Made by a program: the position numbers and the translations under genes. A stretch of 64,000 bases of DNA from Lycocorax pyrrhopterus obiensis (Eukaryota > Chordata > Aves > Passeriformes > Paradisaeidae). Positions 1 through 12,500 of this stretch are shown here, piece after piece; the stretch's first letter is position 1, and each line of letters opens with the position of its first letter. Under the pieces are notes generated by a model that was given only the letters and a program-made list of their open reading frames with translations, searched no databases and was not told where the DNA came from. Where the stretch lies: assembly GCA_014706295.1 (NCBI GenBank), contig JACSVZ010000002.1:20939994-21003993 (forward strand), given 5' to 3'.

Positions 1-3000
1 ATTAAGTCCATGTCTTTTGTGATCTAGAAAGAAGTAATTGTCTGGTCTGCAAAGCTGGCGCTCAGACAAATCAGAATGAAAGGCCTTTGTGGCAGAACAA
101 ACATAGTCTTCTGCTGAGTCATTGAATCTCCTCCCTACCCCTAGCCAGTGACTTTCTCATTTGATAGTCTGAGAAAGTGTTTACAGATAAGGAAAATAAC
201 TGGTTCTACAGGCTTTGCCAAGAAAAATATTCCCACAGAACCTCATGGTTATTACTATTATTAACTCTTCCTTTGCTTCTCTCAAAGTAATTGTTACAAG
301 AACCTTTAAGATCTTGGGAATGGTCTTTAAGTCTTGTGAATGGTATTCCAGGTAACTTAATGTTGCTTCACATGTTGCTGTCTTTAAACCCTGCAGTATC
401 AGTTGTTATGGATCCCCTGCAGCCTGGGTTCATGTTTCCAGGATGAGATCATCAGGAAATCCCCAAGGTCTTCCTCTTCATGTTGGCATTTAGTCAATTT
501 TTTTAGCCACTGACTTTAGATTTATTGGTGCAACTTGCCAGATATTCTCCTTAAGCACACAACAGAACTCAAGCCAAGCTCTTCAAGTCAGTACCATGCC
601 TGATAATTTCCTAGAGTGAGGAGAAGCCTTTTATGAATAAACTTTGACATCTCTTAGATGTTTTGGAGGAACATTTCTGGAGGCTCCCAAGGAAAAATAG
701 GTTGAGATGTTGCATGGGTTACTCAGGAGCAATGAGTTGCAAGTTATAGAAAATGCCCAGGCGGAGGTGTGGAGTGTGTGACAAAGAGCCTGTGGTGGTG
801 AGATGCTTAATGGTAGGTCTTCTCTCTTCACTGTGAGAAGCAAGCCACAAGGACTAAACCACACAGCCATTAGCAAGGATCTTGGCAGTCCCATGCTAGT
901 ACAGAATAGCCAAAAAGTAGAAAAGCATATTGTAAAAGGAAAATATGAGTCACATCCTATAAATGTTTCCAGTTTGGCTTGCCTAAAAAACAGAGCCAGG
1001 AAAATATGTGACACATCTTTGTACTATGAGGTCTGAGATTATGCTTCAAATAAAAGAGAATAAAACCATGAAGATCTAAAAGCCTGTTATTCTACATGGT
1101 GCTTCAGAGACGCTCCCTCGTGTCTGTTAAAAGATAAAACCCATGTGGTTTTGTGAAAGTACAAATGCAATCAGATGACAATTAATAATGATAAATCTCT
1201 TGAATAAGGAAGATAGTATCTGTAGAGAAACAAGAAGCTTCATTCTCTGTTGGATGACAAGGAGCACATTATTCTCTAGTTGCCCCAGGGAAACACAACT
1301 GGATAACGTAATTACTGCGCTCTGTTTCATGTTGTGAGTGACCCTGATTATGTATTGGAAAGAAGCAAACAGAAACAGTACATTGTTTCTGTTTGTAGCA
1401 AACTAAACTATATCCTTTCCCCACAAACTCTTCCAATTTCTTTCCTGATCAGGCTTCTTTTAGGAATACTGCCAAAATCTAGGGTTATCCAGGCACACAA
1501 AGAGTTAAACCCTGAAATTTCTGTAGAAAACCATCCCTGTTTTTACTAAAACAATTTGTCTCCATCACTGATCCTGCCCTGAATAGAATATTCAAAGTCC
1601 CTCTACTAGACAGAAAAAGGAGACTGAAAGAAAGTATGAAATAGTGTTAATTTGACCGTTCAGCAACATCTCCCCTTTCTTGTCAAATATCTTTTCTTTC
1701 CCCATGCTACTCCATACACTGTGCAATAAAAAGTGCACATTTCACAGGCAGCATTCTTTGTCATAACCCGCTGTATGAGGTGGTCTGTTTGAGGCAGTGG
1801 AACATACGGCCCTTGTGATGTGGTTCAGAGGGTTTATCTTTTTACTATTTCTGCTGCTAAGTTCGGGCACTTATCAGCCTCATTTCTGGAATCACTTGGG
1901 TGTACTCTCAGGCAGAGCTGGTGAGCTGGGCTGACTGGAAGATCCCAGCCCACTTCAAGCATCAGATCTGTGGAAAGACAGACTCCTCTTACCTTAGTTA
2001 CCACTGACCTTTTTTCTGCCTTTGTTTTCAGTCCGTAAAATGAGAATTATACCTCTTTTCCACAGCGAGCATGTGCTCCTCTAGACAATCAATAAAAGGA
2101 TAAGAAGAGAGAAATCAATATCAGCTTAAGGCATTTGGTTACGTGAGATGTCTCTGTAAAGGAAGGAAAGCTAAGATCTCTCCTCAAAGAATGAGATCTG
2201 CATGTACTGAACTTGTGACTTGGCAAAGATCTCCTGATTATCTCTCGAGCTCTAAAGGAAGACCTGAGTTTTTCAGCTGACCCTGGCTGGCAGGGACAGA
2301 GCCTGCACATACCTCTGCCATCCCTGCTGTAACAGCACAAATAGGATCTTGGTGATAAATGGAGCTTCTGCCTATTTCCATTCAGTAATGGCATGACCCT
2401 CTCACCTCAATTTGTGATCCTTCTGAGGCTTATGATACAAAAGCTAAGAAGACATAAGGATTTGGGGTTTTTTCTTGTTTTAAAGAGTCAGCAATGCCTG
2501 TTGGGAGATGCAGCTGTGACTTTATTAACAGGAAATCATTTCTCCTTGAAAGCTCTCTGCTTGCGTACATAGCTCCATTTTCTCAGTAAAGAAAAATACC
2601 TCATGTTCTAAACCATCAGAGAAGGATTGAGGGGTCTTCTGAAATTCAGGTCTGCTCACTGAGGCTTTCTAAGGAATTCACCTGAATTTACAAGCAGCAA
2701 AATGTTGCACATGGTTAGATAAGTGGGTTGAGTCAGAAGGTTCTTCCTGAGCTTTATTCACACAATACAGGTAAAACTGCAACAGTTGGGACAGTGGAGA
2801 AGGTGAGGTGGAAGAGGGGAGAAAGATTGCCTGCTTTTTCTCTACTGCCCTAAATTCTGCTTGACTTCCAGCTGTGACCAGCTTTTTCCCCTCCCTTTTT
2901 TATACTATCTTTTGTTAGCATACAGCAGAAATTCAAGTTTATACGTTGTGAAAGACGAGCATTGTGTACTGGATTAATACCATTGTGGTCCCTTGTTTGC

Positions 3001-4775
3001 ATTATTTTGGGGCTTATGAGCTCATGGGCCACAATTCCACTGCACAGGCAGAATAAAGCAACAATCTAATGTCACAAAAAGTATTATGATTTAAGCACTA
3101 GACAAAGAAAACCCAATGGATATAGACAGGCAAGAAGAATGGGGCAGCCACAATGAGAAGACTAGTGTTGTTGGCTCTAGGGCAGGAGAATTGTCTCCTA
3201 AACCTTTGGCAACCATTAGGCTGTTGGAATGTTAATTCCTGAAACACCCCATCCTCTACCTTGTCCTCAGTTTGCTCAGCTTTTCCCTCAAGGATCTCTC
3301 CATTCTTTTTATACAAATCATAATTTCTATTGAATGAATATTAATCATTTTACATAAGAAAAATAATCATAAGCAAGTATAGTTTAGAAGAAAAATAGCT
3401 GGAAAAATTAATCTTCCTTTATCTACCAGAAAAATGCATTAATAGCTAATTTCCATAAATAATCTAGTTTGCATCTAATAGAAATAGATTATAATCTACA
3501 TGCTTTCCTTCTTGATAAGATGATCTGTAATTTACCTGATAAATCACCCAGAGGTATCTGCCTTCTCTTATTCTATTTGCTGTGTATTGAATTACTTATT
3601 TCCTGTGTGGAATTGAGTACACTAAATGCCTGTCACTAACAGGTTTACTGTTATGCTCTCCCCTAATGAAATTACAGTTTACATTTAAAAAATTTGATCC
3701 AGTAGAATTTTCACAGCATTTTTATGCTATTTTATTGTATCAACAAAAAATTTTGCCTCATTTTTTCATGTTCTGTCCTGCAAACTGAAACTATGGCTTA
3801 CTCTATGTTCGGTTTCTAGGTGCACATTTTCAGCAGTGGTCAGCATGCACAGTTGCTGCAGATTCTTTTGGAGTTGTTCAGAGTTGCTGAAAAAGACCCC
3901 ACAATTCTGAATAATATAAGAAGTAAAATATTGGTTTGGATATTCTGTTGCATAGGCCAGGGGTAGGTGTCCTTTTGTGAGTCATATCTAAATTCTCATA
4001 CTACCAGAAATAGTTCACTGCACTGGTTTATGTAATTAATGTTGGTACCTGTTGTAGGTGGCACTAGGCACCTGCACTGATAACAGCAGTTATGGCCTGT
4101 TATGGGGAAAGGACTCAGCACAGCTGAATCCTGCAAATTTTTCTTCCTCCAACAAAAAAAATCTTAGAAGAATGTGTCCTTGGCTGTGGCATGTGAATGC
4201 TGTTGTATTTTCTCATGTCTTTGGAAAAGCAGCAGTGACTTGCAGAGATTTCACACTCCATTAGGACCAGGTTCCAGGGGTGTATCTCAGGGTGTCCAAC
4301 CTGAACTTGGATCCTGGTGCTGCAGAGGGTCTAGCTGAGAAGTAAATTGTCTAAATATAACAAGTCTTCTGGCAGAAATTTCTTTGGGCTTTCAGTTCAC
4401 ACAATTTTTGCCAAATATATTATCCATTAGTATTACACATTTCATTACACTGTCATGGATAACTTATGATTAGTTTTAGGTATTAAAATAAGTGAATTAA
4501 TTGTGGCTAATAATATCTTTTCTTGATCTTATTATAGTCTATGAAAATAAGAACATCTGTGACAAGATCAGATTATATGATTATAAGTCACAATTCCCAG
4601 ACTGTTTCTAAATGTATTTTGGGGCTCAAATATAAAAATATCCTTCAGCTTGAAATCTCACTAAATTTAGAAAGCATTTGTGGTGTTGAAATACATCTCT
4701 TTGGTGTCTCTGAAAAGAATACAACTGTTGAGCTAAGGGATCGTCTACGAATGCCTCTCAGAAATGTCAGTTAAT

Positions 4776-4920
4776 TAATCACAGAGCGACAGAATGGGTG
4801 AGGTTGGAAAGGACCACAGTGGGTCATCTGCTCCAACCTCCCTGCTCAGGCAGGGTCATCCTAGAGGACATTGCATAGGATTGCATCCAAACAGTGCTTG
4901 AATATCTCCAGTGAAGGATT
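4776..4920 (-). mobile_element. CR1 LINE 3'-end fragment
   Basis: The + strand reads AATCACAGAGCGACAGAATG, then GGTTGGAAAGGACC, then CATCTGCTCCAACCTCCCTG, then CAGTGCTTGAATATCTCCAG. This order matches the reverse complement of the 3' end of avian CR1 elements (AATCATAGAAT, GGTTGGAAGGGACC, CATCTAGTCCAACC, CCTTGAACACTTCCAG). The element's own sense strand is therefore minus. It is 5'-truncated, as most CR1 copies are, and keeps no reverse-transcriptase coding sequence. It is the clearest avian or reptilian signature in the window. Confidence 0.85.
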
Positions 4921-7900
4921 TCTTCTTCCAAAGAAAAATAAATAGAAAGGGCTTGCATGCTCAAATTGGACAGATAAGAAGAAAGGCAGACATTCAAATA
5001 AGAAATTTCTGTGTGATCTGAAAAATTGAGGTGAAAACTTATTTTCAGACACAGTAATTACATATCTTTGTAGTGACTAAATGGTTAAAAGCTGATGGGA
5101 TATTCAGATTAATGGCATTTCACAAAACTGTGGATGAACTCTGCTGGCATGAATTGTCTTAGCTTGACTGAAGTCAATGACTTCTTCAGCTGAAAATCTG
5201 TCCTCTGGTGCATACAAAAAAGAGGTGAGGAGACCTTTCTCATTCACATCACACGAGGGATCTGCAAAGGCTTAAGCAGCTGTGGTGCCAAATATGAACA
5301 CTAATTCAGTATTACTAAGTATTGGAATTAGGCAAGACTGCATGTCAGCCTTTGGTCTCCCAGACAAGCATCAAGGAGATGGATAGGACATAGGTCACAG
5401 TTTTGCAGGCTTGGCACAGAGCATGTCTGGACAGTTATATTTGGTATCAGTCCAAAAAACCTTAAGGATACAAATTTCATCTGACTGCATTTGTGAAATC
5501 TGGCTAAAGCAGGATACTGGGGCTTTACAGTCCTAAATGTCACTGCCTGCCATTGCCAGGCCATCAAACCAGTCAAAAAACTTTTCTTCATAACAGCTAG
5601 TCTAAGGACTCTAAAGGGCCTTGTGCTTTCAGAGGTCACCTGAAATGTTGCAGGCTCTGTGGACAGGGCCTGGAGCCACACAAAATTATGGTATGCCAAA
5701 CGCAGGAACAGTTCAGCTTCAGAAGCTTTACCAACCTTCAGTATCAGCCACGAGACAAAGCAGAAGAATACAATTTCCCACTCCAGCCCTGTCCTTCTGA
5801 GCCTTACTGCTTGAAGCCATGATCCAGACAAGGTATGGGCTAATTATTAGCCGCAGTAAGTCCAGCCACTCCCATGCACTGGAAATAAGACCCACCAAGA
5901 AAGAAGAATCAGTCTTAACTGAATTAATCTTTGCTTATACCCATCTTTAGTTCAGATCAGAGAGAAGTCTAGAGTTCCCAGGGATGCTTCTAGATGAAAC
6001 TAAAAAAGAGTCAGAAGTCTTGGAGGGAATTTTCATTACGATCGAGCAGAACTAGACCATTTCTTTAACTTTGTGGCCTTCTAGTAGCTGTATAGGGTGC
6101 TCATTTGTAAAAGAAGGGAAAGACAGAAAAAATGGTTTGTTGTCTTTTGAAATGTCAGTGGTTTAGTTGATTCTGATAGATTCAGTAGGTTACACTTTCA
6201 TTGCACCCATACCTGTATAAATGAACCTTACCCCTGGCTGTACTTCAAAGCTAGGAAGCTTCAAAGATTTATCTTCATCTTTATTCCATATCTAGAGGGT
6301 ATAACTCTTAACAGAGAAACATGTTCTTGGTCTCTGCTGTAATGGTTTTTATTTGCCATAGGGAACCTTCAACTCCTTTTCTGAATGGTCCTTGAGCCTT
6401 TTAGTTTCATTAATGCTTCCCACCAAAAGCAATTAGGGATGACAGTGTGTGCCCTAGTTCTGATAATTTGTGTTCTCTGGCAAGCTGTTTATGAGAACAA
6501 GATTGCCGTCTGATTTATGATGACCTTATGATTTTTATTTCAAATAAGAAAGCAAAGACTAAAACAAGACAGTCAGCCATGTAGCTGGTCCATCTGCTGA
6601 CATACAGATTGTGCTATAAGGTACATTTCTCACTATCCTAATCAAGTTTAGCATTTAATATCTAAGAGTCTATTCTATAAATTACCAGACTTCTCAGCCC
6701 CAGATTTTGCCTAGATTTTAGCTACATTTGTTTCTGGCTGTGTTAGCCAGTGATGAGTATCTTTCCATTAAAAATCGCATGGAGGCTGGATGGTTACTCT
6801 TTGGCCTTCTGTTCAGAAGCGGTGCTGATTTTTAAAGCAATGTGTTGTGTCCTGGCTAAAATGCAGTGAGACAGTGTTTCTCTTAGTTCCCTCCTGTTAA
6901 ACAGTTGGTTCTTCATTTACTTGTGGGTGTTCCCTTCATCTACACAGTTTCACTATTGTGTAACTTCTAGTGCCTGCAATCAGATGTAACATTGATCAGT
7001 ACTGAAAAGCACCAAGATAGATGGATTTTTCAACAAGGACTGCTCTTTATTTGGCTTGATGCAGGACTATTTGATATCTGGTCAGCTTCCAATCTAGCTG
7101 CTGTTTATAATGTACTGTCCTGTAAGCATCTGACTCTACCCTAGCTAAGCAGGCCAGGCATTGTGAAACCTCATCTTTATTAACTATAAATCACACTTTC
7201 AGTTATTTCTGTCCCCTTAGATGATATTGCTGGCTATACTATACTAGTTGGAATTAATTTTCTGATAAGGAGGATTTGGCCTGCTTCTCTCTCTGTCAGG
7301 TCCTTTTCATATGCTGTACACACAGAGCCTACCCACATATGTATTTTTTATCATTAGAGCTGTCTTCATAGCTGCGCAGTTAGCAGTGAATTTCACCACT
7401 GCAAAGGTCCAGACATTTAATATTAAAAAAAGGACAATCCTGCAGCACTGAGAGCCTTCTTGTCGCGTGGCTCTGTGGCAATTCCCTGACTCGTGTTGCC
7501 ATGGTCTGACTGGTGTGTCTGCAATTCTACCTTTGAAAAAGGGGAAGGGCAGCTTTGTTACTGTCTGACTCCTATATCAGTCCAGATTCAATATTGCAGG
7601 GCTGGATTGTCAGACTATGATCTATGGTGTTTATACGTTTAATGTTATGTTTAGTAGACATTATCCAAAAATGCTGGCAGGAAACAGCCCCAATAAGATT
7701 GTTTCAGGGGAATGGAATAAATCACACAGAAGGGTGAGCAGAGAGAAAAATATAGGGAAACTGCACTCTTAGGGCCCAGGCACCCTCCTGTCTGACATTT
7801 TCCTCCTTCCTAGACTATTTCTGAGAATGTGATTTATTGCTCACATTTCCCTTGCTGTTCTCGCCTTCTGCAGTGGCACTGGAATGAATGCTAACACTTT

Positions 7901-8530
7901 TCCAAGTTTCTGACTTCATTAAATGCCCACAAAACTGGACTATACTCTATTAATTCCTGACTTTTTCACTTTGTAATAGGTTTCTTCTATTCATTTTTAA
8001 CTGTAGAAAAAGCTGAAATCTAATGTTATTAGGATTTTGGGTTTAAGCAAACTGCTTTACAGGGTGGGGTTTTCTGGCTTTGGTTGGTAGAGCAGGATGA
8101 CTTTCAGCTGTAGTCACTCTGCTTTAACCACAACAGTCTCGCAAGCCCCGGGTTACTGATGCAATCCTGATGCTTGGATGCTGACTTCTCACCAGAATGA
8201 TCTTTTGTAATACTGTAGCTCAAGTAAGGTACAGTTTTATATGTCTGGAAATGTATCAGCGTGTCAAGGTTAAGTCACTGAATGTGCCAGACAGGCGTAT
8301 TTTACACATGCAGATGAAATTCTGAAACTCTGCTTGTGTTGCTTAGCCACAGCTGTAGCTTCGTTTGTTATTGAATGCTCATAAATGGATTTGCTGCAGA
8401 AGACAAAAGGCTGCTTGCAGTTACTCCTCTGCTCTGCGCAGTTTACAAAAACTCTTTCCTCAGACCCCAAAGCAAGAGTATAAACAATATTTTATTTAAA
8501 TTCCTGAGTTAAGTAAGTGGCCAGGAGACT

Positions 8531-8606
8531 TCATAGAGACTGGGGAACGAAATAAATGAATTGATGATCACATTTACTAGTCCAGTCCAACCTCTGGAAA
8601 TCAAAC
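8531..8606 (-). mobile_element. Possible decayed CR1 scrap
   Basis: TCATAGAGACTGGGGA followed by GATCACATTTACTAGTCCAG and CCAACCTCTGG vaguely follows the reverse-complement CR1 3' end (TCATAGAAT, GATCATCTAGTCCAACC). The match is broken and short, and the stretch ends beside a poly-A run. It could be coincidence. Confidence 0.25.
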
Positions 8607-8610
8607 TATT

Positions 8611-8625
8611 AAAAAAAAAAAAAAA
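8611..8625. repeat. A(15) homopolymer
   Basis: There is an uninterrupted run of 15 A. It is simple sequence and probably length-variable. It may be the remnant tail of an inserted element, but no element is clear beside it. Confidence 0.8.
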
Positions 8626-9345
8626 GGCCTGTCAGATAATCTGTGTTTTTTGCTTTTTTGTAATTCAATGTGATAAATAACTGCTTTTCCCCAAAGGTAA
8701 TTTCTTTCAACGTGACTGACTTTATAGGGTTCAAATTTTCACAGTAAATAAGTCAAGGACTTAGCCCTGTCTGTGGGAACCAAATGAAAAGCAGCCTGCA
8801 TTTCAGAGGGGCTGTAAGTTCCCAGCAAGCAAAACACTTCCAGAAGTAAGTCCCTTTTAGCTAGATTCATGAATACAGTGTCAGGCTGCCAAATTCAATC
8901 CCCCTAGGATGCGGTTTTATTGCCAAAATAAGCAACTTGATTTTATATCACATTTTCAAAGCCAACAGCTCAGTGCCCCCTACTGACTAAATATTCTCAG
9001 CGGCCAGCAAGTATCCTATTCAAAGGCCTTCAGACCAATGCTTTTCTGTTTCATGGCTGCCCTCTGTCTTCTTGCAGTTCCTCTCAGAAACTTCTATAGC
9101 TACATTTTCAAAGTAAATACTGTTTTTATATTCGACAGAAGACAAGAGACTTTCTTAAATCACTCTATGAAATCTAATTGTGATTCATGTCTCTCTTTGT
9201 GTTGAAAGTCTTTTAATCGCTCAGACAGTCCTTGCAAGACAGGACAGTAAAATACTGTAGCACAGATGAAAAGCTGCTGGCTTAAAGAGTTGAACATTAA
9301 ATAAATGCCAGGAACTGCTGTAAAAAGCTTCTGCTTCTTCAACAG

Positions 9346-9551
9346 GACCTCAGAATGGCTGTGGTGGTTACTTGTCAACTTCAACTTCTACCTTTGGCCC
9401 TCCAGTCTTCAATGTGACCAGAAGATATGAGAAAAATCTGGACTGTGTATGGATCATAACTGCACCTGTAAACAAACTGATCAACCTCACCTTCACTTCA
9501 TTTGAGCTTGAAGCACAGTCTGCTCATACTTGCCGATACGATTATGTCAAA
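9346..9551 (+). CDS. CUBN: CUBN exon: CUB24 first half
   Basis: The acceptor is TTCTTCAACAG|GA and the donor AAA|GTAAGA. The exon opens with two bases of a split codon, then reads [14 protein letters not shown] through LDCVW to HTCRYDYVK. It supplies cysteines 1-3 of the domain. The calcium-site acids Glu (in FELE) and Asp (in RYDY) are present. Sequons FNVT and INLT are visible. The exon ends in phase 0. Confidence 0.9.
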
Positions 9552-12500
9552 GTAAGAGAGCTGTGTATTTTAACAAGAAAATATCAGTGAGATACAATCC
9601 ATTATCTTCTCCATGAGGCCAACTTAACTAATAGAAAATGATCTTAAGAAGAAATTAAGTTGCTTAATATAATTATATATTTTCATTGGGTTAGTTTACA
9701 ACTCCAGATGTCATCCTGTCTTTTTGGAAACCAATAAGAGTTTTAACATTACACACACTTCTGGTCTTAGTCTGCTCATTTAATGAGTATTTATTTTACA
9801 GAATAGAAACAAAAAAACCCCCAACACATGTAAAGCAAAACTTCAGAGTAAATTTGCAGATTCATTATCATACACAATTGCTTGAAAGGACTTGAATTAT
9901 AAAATTTTTCGTATCTTTTTTTTCATCAAAAGTCTTGGTGCTCAGTGCTCACCTGTAGAAGCTATTTTCATGGAGATGAACATACAAAACATCAAATAGC
10001 AGAATCCTGCTAAACAAACCCCATCAAGGAATGTTATAGATCCTGTTGAACATTTGAGATACTCAATGAAACAATGAATTCATTCTATATTTTGGTGAAT
10101 AAAATCAATCTTCTCACTGAAAAGCACTTTGAGTTTACATCTAATAAAGAAATGAGAATGCCAAATTAAAATGTAATAATTTTTTGAGAGATTTGCTGAG
10201 ACAGGACCAGAGTGTTCCATAATGAGATTTACCCTGTCCAACAGAATTAGTTAATATGGTAGTGAATAATTATGGTAATCAAGAACATCCTATTAAAGCA
10301 CAAGAGCACATACTGGGCTTTCAAGTAAACGAAACTGTAATGTAAGGAGGAGTCAGAGAATTTTATTTCTCTTTATTTGTTTGTTGTGCCTAAACTATTA
10401 GTGGCTTATATATTTTGCTTCTTTCAGCTTTACGACGGAGATAATGAAAATGCCAATTTAGCTGGTGCATTCTGTGGATCTATAGTGCCAGCTCCTTTTC
10501 TTTCTACCCGTAATTCCTTGACGGTGAGATTTGTCACAGACAATTATGTGGAAAGGGCGGGTTTCAATGCCACCTACACCACAGTGGATCGTAAGTATAC
10601 ATATATATATGTATGCATATAAATTGTTGACACCATTAGCATGTATTTTGCTTTTGGTTTTCCTTCCAGAGACTCAAAGGTAAATACAAAAATATACCAT
10701 CCAAAACTCAACTCCATTTGAGTTTTTCCTCAAGAAATAGTTTTCCCCAGGTTTCACTCTACAATGCATTTGCTACTGTTTTAAACAGGCCCATGTGGAG
10801 GAATCTATAATGCAACTTCTACATCCCTGACTGCAACATCTCCTAATTTTCCAAATGAATATCCACCATTTACTCTCTGCACTTGGGTCATTGACGCCCC
10901 TCCACAACAGCAAGTCAGGGTGGTGGTAGAGGCCTTCCACCTCCATTCCAGCCAGGACTGCTCTCAGAACTACCTAGAACTCCAGGATTCACCAACAGTA
11001 AGAAATTTACAGGGGATACTATTCCCCATTCCTATTCAGCTGCCTTTACTCTTTGGAAAGAGAGAAGAAATCTACTATTTGGTAATATATTCATTGATGA
11101 TTCTTTGTGAGGGGCACATCCAAAGCATTACTCACCGTGCCCCAGTTAAGGTGGGATAACTGTACACAGACCTCACAGAAGCACTCTCTGCACACATGGA
11201 GTTAGAACTGGGCAAGAGTTACACAGTTTTTCACAGCTGCACCAAGTAACAGTGCTGCCAAACTTAACGCCCAGAAAATACTGTCCCACAGCAAGTTTTG
11301 TGCTTCCTCTCATCCAAGAACCATAATAAAAATGAATATTCATGCCAGGAAGAGTGTTTTTAAAAACACCACAAAAAAACCCCCAACTATTTATGTCCCT
11401 CATATTACACTACTCTAAACCTTCTTTCATAATTTCTCATTTTGGCATGAGAATACCTGTTATATTCTATTTGTTTCTAATACTAATGCAACATGAAATG
11501 TTGAGATATTATTAAGTGATTTCCATGAGAACTTTCAAATGCAATTTTATAGCTGGTATAAAGTGTTGAGAGATTTATTTACCTTAAGTAAATATAAAAC
11601 TGAATTATATCATTAAGTAACTTGTGATGTATTAAATTCCGGCAGAGCCAAGGGTCAGTCCATAGATTCTGTGGCACTGAAACTTTTCCAGTCCCTGAAT
11701 TTTATTCTTATGATCGCACTGCCATTGTGACTTTCAAGTCAGATGAATATATGATTAACAATGGAGTCCGATTTTCCTATCAAGCTACAGGTAAGCCTGA
11801 AGAAATGTCCCAAAAAAATCTATCTACTATTGTCTTTGTTTATTTCATACATTGAAAAGCAATACAGAGATCTGAAATCTTTACATGTTTCTGGTTTTCT
11901 GTCTCAAGGTTGCAGCAGAGAGTACAATCAGACATTTGGTTACCTGAAGAGCCCTGGCTGGCCTGGTCCTCACCCCAATAATATGGATTGTTCTATCATT
12001 CTTCGAGCTCCTCCAAATCACACAATATCTCTCTTTTTCCATGATTTCAGTTTGGAAGACAGCATCCAGTGTTCACGTGATTTCCTAGAGGTATCTTGCA
12101 AGTATACATATTTTGTGAGCCTGTGTAATAATCTGCTGAATACAAAGGATATTAATAAGTTTGGATCAAGTTTGGATCAAGTCTGAGTTGAACTGACTGA
12201 ATTAGGGAGTAATTTATTGCTACAATTTTATGGTGAAACATACTTAGATGTTATAGTAAGAGATTAAACAATACACCCTAGTAAGTACAAACCCAGTGAA
12301 TAAATAGTTTCATTATCAGCTAACTCGTCTTTACCTAGCTCTTGTTGAGGTTACCTAGTTAACAGAGTCATCTGGAATAGTTTGTGTTTGATACTAACAT
12401 CCATGCATGAACAGAAAGCCATAAATCTGAGTGAGTTTGTTACAGCAGTAGATTCCACCTGCTTGATATTTTTCTTAAGAAAGATTTCTTCCTAAAAAAG

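Larger units (their letters stand above)
1..9345. other. Probable CUBN intron, no exon recognised
   Basis: I looked on both strands for CUB-type exons (a Cys-Gly-Gly start, Tyr-Asp-Tyr-Val, Phe-Cys-Gly) and found none before 9346. The exon at 9346 begins inside a codon and needs a preceding exon, so this stretch is most simply the intron upstream of it. The open frames here are short and resemble no family I know. The longest is 167 codons on the minus strand at 5328-5831. The stretch holds one CR1 fragment (4776-4920), a possible second CR1 scrap (8531-8606) and a 15-base A run at 8611-8625. Confidence 0.6.

Noticed and set aside
5328..5831. A 167-codon minus-strand frame in the upstream CUBN intron
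   Set aside because: No recognisable domain or family signature and no supporting splice or promoter context. Its length is compatible with chance.
11761..12186. A 141-codon plus-strand frame beginning with ATG at 11761
   Set aside because: Its first part reads CUBN exon DNA in the wrong frame and then crosses a 118-bp intron. Only the part from 11911 to 12090 is real coding sequence, as a CUBN exon.
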